DNA from: Mesostigma viride
Lineage: Eukaryota > Streptophyta > Mesostigmatophyceae > Mesostigmatales > Mesostigmataceae
DNA: 64,000 nucleotides
Direction of reading: 5' to 3'
Assembly: GCA_009746045.1 (NCBI GenBank)
Contig: RPFO01001034.1
Span: 466,001 to 530,000 of the forward strand
Part shown: positions 56,611 through 64,000 of the stretch, in pieces
Layout: each line of letters opens with the position of its first letter
Numbering within the stretch: position 1 is the first letter of the stretch
Position numbers and translations under genes: made by a program
Notes under the pieces: generated by a model
Told to the model about the DNA's origin: nothing
Database searches by the model: none
What the model saw: the letters and a program-made list of their open reading frames with translations, nothing else

Positions 56611-58121
56611 ACCCATCGCCCAGCGCTTCGCCCGAGCTCAAGAAACCCTGCGCTGCACGAACACAAATGGCGAAAGGACCTACCAGATTACGACCGCTTT
56701 TCTTTCAGCAACTGGCTGCAACTGACCAAAGAAGAATGCGCCGAAATAGTGCATTTCTTAGCACAGGAACGCAAGCTCCATGGGGCCGTAGGGCACATGA
56801 TTCCCCGCCGACGACCTGGAGGCCGCCGTTCCTTGCCAGGCCAGAGCTCAACCACCGCCTCGCTATATCATGTGCAGCTTCTTCCAGCTATACCTATGTA
56901 CAAAATCGCCGCCAATATCCGCACCCCAGCCCTGGCAGCCTGCGCGGCCGACAGCCACATCAGCTTCCTCCCTCTGCAAGGATGACATCCGAGCAGTGCT
57001 GGAGGAGCACGTGACCTGGCCGTTGGCCAAGAAGCTGACCTCGCTGAACACGACACTCAACACGGTGCATGGAGGCCCGGGTCTCCAATGTGGAAACCAA
57101 GGTTGTCCACAAGCTCCAACCCCAGTTCACGACGCTGCACACCACGGCGCAAGCATCTGAGACACACGCTGCACAGTCTTGTCTCTCGCCTAAACCAGGT
57201 GGAGGGCAAGTGCGGCGTGCTCATGAAGAAGCTTGAAGCCATCACCGCCCACACCGAGGCCCTGGCCTCACAGGTCCCAAAGATAGCGGAGCAGACGGCC
57301 ACCATCGCATCCCATGCAGCCACCCCGCCGGCAAGATGCTGGCGACCACCTGCCCCTCTCCTATGCGGACCTGCTGCGGACAGCGACCGCCTCAACTACC
57401 GACGCCATCGCTACGAAACTCCAGGAGCTTGAAGACCTTCGCCAGGCACAACAACGGGAGGCCACCGGCCGCGCCCGCGCCGTGACTGCCGGGTGGTGCT
57501 GCGTCGCTTCCCCCAGAAGCCAGGTGAGACGTCAACCACCCTTGCCGACGAGCTTAAGGACCAGCTCCTTACCCTCATGGGCCTGGTATGCACGGGTGAG
57601 GTAGAACTGCGCGGGTGCCACCGCCTTCCCCACTCACGGGACAAGGCGGCTCCCCCACCATGCAGTCCTGCTCACCTTCCCCTCCCGTGAGGACAAGCAG
57701 CGGTTCCTTTCTCGTCGGAAGAGGTTGCACGACCTCACCTGGAGGCTGGACGACGACCTGACCCCCGCCCAGCAGCAGCAGCGACGCGACCTGTGGCCGG
57801 AATACCTCCGCCACAAGGAGGACCCCCAGAAGCCCAAGGGGTACTAAAGGAGCGGGGACCTGCTGATGATCAACCACAAGATGTGGACGCCCCATGCTGG
57901 CTAGAATAGCTTGAATAGCCCTAGCTTGTATCCATTGGTAGTCACTGCCGCCATGGCAGCCATGCATGCCTAGAATGTTTGCCTAGCTGTGCCATACCTA
58001 GCCACGTGCACCGCCAACACACGGTACGCCACCAGCCATAGCCTTAGCTTAGTCCTTGTACAGCCATGCTACGTCCTGGCTATGCTCAGATTACTTGCCC
58101 ACGCTCCTTGTCATGATATAT
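56611..58121 (+). mobile_element. L1-type ORF1p segment, copy 1 (frameshifted)
   Basis: Encodes, over several frames, KWRKDLPDYDRFSFSNWLQL, a coiled-coil stretch (LEEHVTWPLAKKLTSLNTTL, LVSRLNQVEGKCGVLMKKLE) and an RRM-like plus C-terminal domain (RVVLRRFPQKPGET, VELRGCHRLPHS, LTFPSREDKQRF, WPEYLRHKEDP). This order is that of L1/Tx1-like ORF1 proteins, RNA-binding chaperones of LINEs. Stops and frameshifts, including an early stop near 57847, make this copy inactive. The 5' portion begins earlier (56475). Confidence 0.75.
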
Positions 58122-60106
58122 ACCCATCGCCAAGCGCCTCGCCCGAGCCCAAGAAACCCTGCCACGAACACAAATGGCGACAGTGGCTACCAGATTACGA
58201 CCGCTTTTCTTTTCAGCACTGGCTGCAGCTTACCACAGCAGAATGCGCCAAAATAGTGCGTTACTTAGCACAGGAACACAAGCTCCATGGGGCCACAGCG
58301 CCCATCCCCGCCGACAACCAGGATGCGTTCCATACTAGGCCAGAGCTCCAACAACGCCTCGCCATCCTGTGCAGCTTCTACCAGCTACCTATGGCCAAAA
58401 TCGACGCCAAGATCCGTGCCCCAGCCCAGCCTGCGCGGCCGACAGCCACCTCGGCTTCCTCCCTCTGCAAGGATGACATCCGAGCAGTGCTGGAGGAGCA
58501 CGTGACCTGGCCGTTGGCCGAGAAGCTGACCTCGCTGAACACGACGCTCAACACGGTGGAGGCCCGGGTCTCCAATGTGGAAACCATGCAAGGTCGTCCA
58601 CAAGCTTCAGCCCCAGTTCACGACGCTGCACACCGCGGCGCATGCAGGCATCTGAGACGCACGCTGCACTTGTCTCTCGCCTTACTGACCAGGTGGAGGG
58701 CAAGTGCGGCGTGCTCATGAAGAAGCTTAAAGCCATCACCGCCCACACCGAGGCCCTGGCCTCACAGGTCCCAAAGATAGCGGAGCAGACGGCCACCATC
58801 GCATCCCAGCCACCCCGGCTGGATGCTGGTGACCTCCCGCCCCTCTCCTATGCGGACCTGCTGCGGACAGCGACCGCCTCCACCACCGGGCCGGGCCCAC
58901 TTCAAATGTTCCGCCGTCCAAGCCAAGTGTGTGACACTTTTTCGCTATTTTCGCAAAAAAAAAAAATAAAATTTCGCACGAGTTCGCGTGATTTTCGCGT
59001 GATTTTCGCAAAAATTTCACACATTTTCGCACGATTTCGCACGATTTCGCACAATTTTGCATGATTTCGCACGATTTCACATGGATTTCAACCAAGGGTC
59101 GTTTTGGGGAGTGACGTTTGACAAAATTTCGCATGAATTCACACACGTTGTGCGCATCAAAATTTTTTACCGTCGACATTTTTCACATGAAATTTCGCAC
59201 GATTTCAGCAAATTTCGCACAAATTCGCACGATTTCAGCAAATTTCACACGATTTCAGCAAATTTCGCACAATTTCGCACGATTTCGCACGACGAATCAC
59301 TCTGCAGAGTGACGATCGTCGAAAAAGTCAAAAAAACGACAAAAAGTGTCACACTTTTCGGAACATTTGAAGTGGGCCCGGCCACCGACGCCATCGCTAC
59401 GAAGCTCCAGGAGCTTGAAGACCTTCGCCAGGCTCAACAACGGGAGGCCACCGACCGCGCCCGTCGCGACTGCCGGGTGGTGCTGCGTCGCTTCCCCCAG
59501 AAGCCAGGTGAGACGTCAACCACCCTTGCCGACGAGCTTAAGGACCAGCTCCTTACCCTCATGGGCCTGGTATGTACGGGTGAGGTAGAACTGCGCGGGT
59601 GCCACCGCCTTCCCCACTCACGGGACAAGGCGGCTCCCCCACCAGTCCTGCTCACCTTCCCCTCCCGTGAGGACAAGCAGCGGTTCCTTTCTCGTCGCAA
59701 GCGGTTGCACGACCTCACCTGGACGCTGGACGACGACCTGACCCCCGCTCAGCAGCAGCAGCGACGCGACCTGTGGCCGGAATACCTCCGCCACAAGCAG
59801 GACCCCCAGAAGCCCAAGGTGTACTGGAGGGGCGGGGACCTGATGATCAACCACAAGATGTGGTCGCCCCCAGCGGGCTAGAATAGCTTGTAGCCCTAGC
59901 TTTACTTCAATGGTAGTCACTGCATGCCGCCATGGCAGCCATGCTTAGAATGTTTGCCTAGTTGTGCCACCTTACCTAGTGACACGTGCACCTCTAACGC
60001 ACGGTACACAACCAGCCATAGCCTTAGCATAGTCCTTGTACAGCCATGCTACGTCCTGGCTATATGCTCAGATTACTTGCCCACGCTCCTTGTTATGATA
60101 TGCTTA
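58122..60106 (+). mobile_element. L1-type ORF1p segment, copy 2, with MITE insertion
   Basis: Direct tandem duplicate of 56611-58121. Both units begin ACCCATCGCC and end with TTACTTGCCCACGCTCCTTG and ATGATAT. The N-terminal and coiled-coil part is open to about 58585 and then shifts frame. The C-terminal RRM-like domain is intact from 59386 to the stop at 59881 (DCRVVLRRFPQKPGET ... RGGDLMINHKMW). A 0.5-kb element splits the two parts. Confidence 0.8.
58888..59383. mobile_element. MITE-like element, about 495 bp, 25-bp terminal inverted repeats
   Basis: Left end GGCCGGGCCCACTTC-AAATGTTCCG, right end its exact reverse complement. The next inner bases also pair (GTGTGACACTTTTTCG against its complement). 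Flanked by ACC on both sides, a possible 3-bp target duplication. It is absent from ORF1 copy 1 at the same place. The AT-rich inside is built from ATTTCGCACGA-type repeats. No transposase. The GGGCC ends and 3-bp duplication would suit a PIF/Harbinger or CACTA relative, but that is a guess. Confidence 0.88.
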
Positions 60107-60315
60107 CATGGGTCTTATTGCACCCACAGGCTGCCGGATCGTTAGCGTGTCCGTTTAGCTAGCGCGCCCGAATGCAGCTGTGGCATGCCTTAGGCATGAA
60201 GGAGACTGGGGGTCTCTGCCCTTTCTCCTGTTGTGCACACACAGGGATTAAAAGCACTTCGGTGCTCCGTGACTCCCCAACGGGAGCACGAGTTTAATTA
60301 ATTAATTAATTAATT
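60107..60315 (+). mobile_element. SINE2 copy with class A tail and target duplication
   Basis: Same layout as 22579-22786: GGGTCTTATTGCACCCACAG head, GGGGGTCTCTGCCC, the class A hairpin and a (TTAA)n tail. Flanked by GTTATGATATGCTTAC (60092-60106) and GTTATTATGATATGCTCAC (60316-60334). Confidence 0.85.
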
Positions 60316-60334
60316 GTTATTATGATATGCTCAC

Positions 60335-60530
60335 ATGGGTCTTATTGCACCCACAGAACTTGCCGGGCCGTTTATCGGGTCCGACTGCAGCTGTGGCATG
60401 CCTCTGGCATGAAGGCCAGAAAGGGGGTCTCTGCCCTTTCTTCCTGTTGTGCACACACAGGGATGAAAAGCACTTCGGTGCTCCATGACTCCCCAACGGG
60501 AGCACGAGTTTAATTAATTACTTAATTAAT
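60335..60530 (+). mobile_element. SINE2 second copy, directly after the first
   Basis: Starts at the end of the target duplication of the first copy. The body differs by several substitutions and small indels (GGCCAGAAAGGGGGTCTC). Ends with the class A hairpin and TTAATTAATTACTTAATTAAT. Confidence 0.85.
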
Positions 60531-61499
60531 GTGGTTAGTGCATCCCACGTGGCGGGCTACTGCACGGCGGATCGGGCTGAGGGGCCAAGCTCACGGCCTA
60601 TTATATGGCGACGTTGGGCACCACGTACCGTGTGGTGCCCTTTGTCTTGGAGGAGTTCGGGGCCGGATGGGGACCCTGACCGCCGGCTTCGGGCACGCTG
60701 CCTGGACCTGGAGGGCCAGCGCCCAGCGGGCCCCTTCGTCCGCGCGGACCTAGACATCGTATTGACGCCAACGCCTTTCGGTAGCGCTTACCCGGGCTAT
60801 GGCTGACATCGCAGAACGCGGCCGGGCTGACTTTGCGGCGCAGCACGGTTATTAGGCTGTTTTCTTCCATTCCGCGGTGTGGATTGCGTGTCCCATGCAC
60901 CGGCTGTAGTTATTTTGTGGTATCTCTTGTTCTTCCTTCTTTGGGCTGCCATGCAGAACAAGAAGCGGTGGCAGAAGGAGGGGGGACATCCAGCCAAAAC
61001 GTACAGCACACTCAGTCGAAGTGAAGGTGCTCACACGTTGTGAAGTCCTGTTGCCATCATTGTGTCAGATGTCGATTGCTTCCGTCAGCGATCGCCTCCG
61101 CAGTGGCGCGGACATCCCTTGGACAGGATTGCCAGCATGTAGCATCCCAATGCGCCAACATGGCATCGTACTGCGCCCACATAGCACTTTGGATGTACAT
61201 GTTTGGTGGGGAGTAGGTGATGCCTTCCACATATTCGCGATACGGCCAGCCTTATCCATACTTTATAACCGTGTTATCTACAGTTTTGGCTGCACCCTAG
61301 TGGTTGCAAAGTCAGACATTGGATCTGCCTTGTTTTTGGCAATGCTCATTCCCATGGCTAATAATCCTGGCTCAAGCACGTCAATTGTGCCACTGGCTGA
61401 CAACATGGCAGTCCGTAAGCCGTTGACAAGAGAGGTAGGGAAGGGCAGATGTGAATGGACAATGGGGCAACATGGTGGTGGGTGAGGAATGCGAGAACA
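60531..61499. other. No gene recognised
   Basis: A 154-codon frame (61021-61485) has no recognisable domain. The region around 60790-61010 loosely echoes the LINE class B C-terminal sequence (ATGCAGAACAAGAAGCGGTGG at 60951) and may be an old LINE scrap. Confidence 0.4.
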
Positions 61500-62860
61500 G
61501 AGAGAGACGGGGGGAGGGAGGGGAAGGGGAAGGGGAAGGGGAAGGGGAAGGGGAAGGGAAGGGGAAGGGGAAGGGAAGGGGAAGGGGAAGGGAAGGGGAA
61601 GGGGAAGGGAAGGGGAAGGGGAAGGGGAAGGGGAAGGGGAAGGGGAAGGGGAAGGGGAAGGGGAAGGGGAAGGGGAAGGGGAAGGGGAAGGGGAAGGGGA
61701 AGGGGAAGGGGAAGGGAAGGGGAAGGGGAAGGGGAAGGGGAAGGGGAAGGGGAAGGGGAAGGGGAAGGGGAAGGGAAGGGGAAGGGGAAGGGGAAGGGGA
61801 AGGGGAAGGGAAGGGGAAGGGAAGGGGAAGGGGAAGGGGAAGGGGAAGGGGAAGGGAAGGGGAAGGGAAGGGAAGGGAAGGGGAAGGGGAAGGGAAGGGG
61901 AAGGGGAAGGGGAAGGGGAAGGGAAGGGAAGGGGAAGGGGAAGGGGAAGGGGAAGGGGAAGGGGAAGGGGAAGGGGAAGGGGAAGGGGAAGGGGAAGGGG
62001 AAGGGGAAGGGGAAGGGGAAGGGGAAGGGGAAGGGGAAGGGGAAGGGGAAGGGGAAGGGGAAGGGGAAGGGGAAGGGGAAGGGGAAGGGGAAGGGGAAGG
62101 GGAAGGGGAAGGGGAAGGGAAGGGGAAGGGGAAGGGGAAGGGGAAGGGGAAGGGGAAGGGGAAGGGGAAGGGGAAGGGGAAGGGGAAGGGGAAGGGGAAG
62201 GGGAAGGGGAAGGGGAAGGGGAAGGGAAGGGGAAGGGAAGGGGAAGGGGAAGGGGAAGGGGAAGGGGAAGGGGAAGGGGAAGGGAAGGGGAAGGGGAAGG
62301 GGAAGGGGAAGGGGAAGGGAAGGGGAAGGGGAAGGGGAAGGGGAAGGGGAAGGGGAAGGGGAAGGGGAAGGGGAAGGGGAAGGGGAAGGGGAAGGGGAAG
62401 GGGAAGGGGAAGGGGAAGGGGAAGGGGAAGGGGAAGGGGAAGGGGAAGGGAAGGGGAAGGGGAAGGGGAAGGGGAAGGGGAAGGGGAAGGGGAAGGGGAA
62501 GGGGAAGGGGAAGGGGAAGGGGAAGGGGAAGGGGAAGGGGAAGGGGAAGGGAAGGGAAGGGGAAGGGGAAGGGAAGGGAAGGGGAAGGGGAAGGGGAAGG
62601 GAAGGGAAGGGGAAGGGGAAGGGGAAGGGAAGGGGAAGGGGAAGGGGAAGGGGAAGGGGGAGAAGGGTGGGAGGGGGAGGCAGGGGGGGGAAGGGGGGAA
62701 GGGGGGGAAGGGGGGAAGGGGGGAAGGGGGGGAAGGGGGGGAAGGGGGGAAGGGGGGAAGGGGGGAAGGGGGGGAAGGGGGGAAGGGGGGGAAGGGGGGG
62801 AGGGGGGGGAAGGGGGGGAAAGGGGGGAAGGGGGGGAAGGGGGGGAAGGGGGGGAAGGCC
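61500..62860. repeat. Polypurine tract, (GGGGAA)n then (GGGGGGAA)n
   Basis: About 1.36 kb with almost no pyrimidine on the plus strand. GGGGAA and GGGAA units run to about 62655, then GGGGGGAA units to 62860. All three plus frames and all three minus frames are open over most of it (Gly/Glu/Lys and Pro/Phe/Ser/Leu repeats). At its right edge it passes into 12-bp GGCCAAGGAAAA units. Confidence 0.97.
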
Positions 62861-63055
62861 AAGGAAAAGGCCAAGGAAAAGGCCAAGGAAAAGGCCAAGG
62901 AAAAGGCCAAGGAAAAGGCCAAGGAAAAGGCCAAGGAAGCAGAGGAGCTGAGGGCACAGCTGGACACTCTGGAAAGCCGGCAGAGGGAGTTCGACGCCAG
63001 TATAAGGAAGCTGATGACGGAGGCACAGGAAGCCGCACAAAAGCTGGCGCATTGA
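62856..63055 (+). CDS. Lys/Glu-rich repeat and coiled coil, probable N-terminal part of the kinase gene
   Basis: Six or seven 12-bp units (62856-62938) encode KEKA repeats. They are followed by [20 protein letters not shown] and [17 protein letters not shown], a clear coiled-coil heptad pattern, then a stop at 63053. In another frame the next stretch reads [20 protein letters not shown] to about 63150, which looks like its natural continuation. The frame is open upstream through the purine tract, so no start can be fixed. It is probably one gene with the downstream kinase, disturbed by a frame change. Confidence 0.5.
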
Positions 63056-63138
63056 ATACTACCCCGAGGCGGCCGTGTTGCCAGAACGGGCCAATCGGCT
63101 AAGCAAGGCGCTCCCTGGTAGTGCCGGCAAGGGTAGCG

Positions 63139-64000
63139 ATGACACTCATCGACCCTGACTGGTCCCTGGCATGTTTCCGCGACGGCATGGGGCAGCCGTT
63201 GGGAAGTTCCATTAAGGTCAGGGTGGTGGAGGATCGAGAGGGGTGCACGTGGGTGATCAAGGAGCTGTGTCAAGAGAGGGAGCTGAGACGGGAGGGCGGG
63301 CGGTTGCAGGCGTGCAGCACCCGCTGGTGATCCGGCTGGAGCGGATTTTCTTCGACCGAGGCCTGGCCTATCTGCAGATGCCTTACTGCAAGAACGGGAG
63401 CCTGCGCGCCTGGTTCGAACGCATCAAGGCGAGGACCCTGGATGGTCTACCACTGGGCTTGGAGGAGCGCCAGCAGGTGTGGGCGACGAAACGGCAGGTC
63501 TTCCAGGCAGTCGAGTTCATCCACCGCAAGGGGGTGGTCCACCGAGACCTGAAGCCGGAGAACATTCTTCTGCAAGACGATGGCCAAATCGCGCTGTGTG
63601 ACTTTGGCGTCAGCCACGATGTCAGTAGGGCCTTCCAGACCACCCTGGCCACCCAGCTTGGCGGCTTTACAGTGGCCTATGCCGCCCCAGAGGTGCTCAC
63701 TTCCCAGCCGTCGGCCAAGCAGTGGCCCTTTGCGCAGGACATGTGGTCCCTGGGTGTGATGCTGCTGGAGATCCAGACAGGGTCCCTGCCGCCCTGGAAC
63801 GTTGTCGCCGGCCGCCTGGAGGCCAGACAGGGCAGGCGGGTGGCCGTGGATGCCAGCTCGACGGGCGGCCCATCCCAGGGTGATCCCTGGACGTCTGCGT
63901 TGCGGGGTGTGGCATCCAGCCTCCTTCACGTGGACCCTGCCGACCGGCCGTCTGCCAAGGACGCTCTTAGTGACCCGCACAGTTTCCTTGCACGGGACCT
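63139..64000 (+). CDS. Protein kinase domain, partial, frame change at about 63305
   Basis: Ser/Thr-type kinase fold, running off the window. From the ATG at 63139 one frame reads [13 protein letters not shown] and [14 protein letters not shown]; its Lys is the probable ATP-binding residue. It hits a stop at 63328. From about 63312 a different frame, open to the end, reads [14 protein letters not shown], then the catalytic loop [13 protein letters not shown] (about 63534-63572), CDFGVS (DFG), YAAPEVL, and [14 protein letters not shown]. The last residues ([12 protein letters not shown]) mark the C-lobe end. The change needs a single-base difference and no intron fits, so it is a sequence error or a decaying gene. 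The substrate is unknown; the upstream coiled coil may be part of the same protein. Confidence 0.8.

Noticed and set aside
61278..63273. Frames of 500-630 codons on both strands (Gly/Glu/Lys and Pro/Ser/Leu/Phe repeats)
   Set aside because: Every frame is open because the polypurine tract contains no stop-forming combinations. There is no domain, and six overlapping genes are implausible.

Overview
This window looks like nuclear DNA of a eukaryote, most likely a plant-lineage alga or similar protist. The four recognisable host genes have long introns (up to about 3 kb). The VIT/vWA protein resembles plant members of its family, and three plant-type CCCTAAA telomere units lie in one intron. 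There are many non-LTR retroelements and simple repeats. I cannot name the species. No bacterial operon structure, CRISPR array or rRNA gene was seen.

Layout. 2408-3955 (-): 5' part of the gene for ribosomal protein L11 (uL5), with an intron directly after the ATG. 4802-5110: decayed BED-type zinc finger, probably from a DNA transposon. 6390-8930: LINE and SINE fragments nested in each other. 9076-16248 (-): complete four-exon ABCG half-transporter (739 aa). 17540-22800: retroelement graveyard with three LINE classes and two SINE-like families. 22440-24950: a diverged long repeat whose relative sits at 41530-43450. 26561-26959 (-): intronless prefoldin subunit 2. 29570-30900: minisatellites. 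31676-49260 (+): a 14-exon VIT + von Willebrand A domain protein (815 aa) whose exon phases all agree. 49700-55700: nested LINE copies. 56611-60106: tandem duplication of an L1-type ORF1p segment, one copy carrying a MITE-like insertion. 60107-60530: two SINEs in a row. 61500-62860: about 1.36 kb polypurine tract. 62856-64000: coiled coil followed by a protein kinase domain, disturbed by frame changes and cut by the window edge.

The host genes (translation, protein folding, membrane transport, an adhesion-type protein, a kinase) show no functional link. The notable biology is in the non-coding DNA. First, insertions of only 9 to 36 bp match the 3' end of a SINE and are flanked by 8 to 16 bp direct repeats. 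Second, the introns of the VIT/vWA gene are filled with degenerate copies of their own exon-intron junctions. Third, several LINE classes and a SINE share a tail made of a hairpin followed by a TTAA-type repeat.
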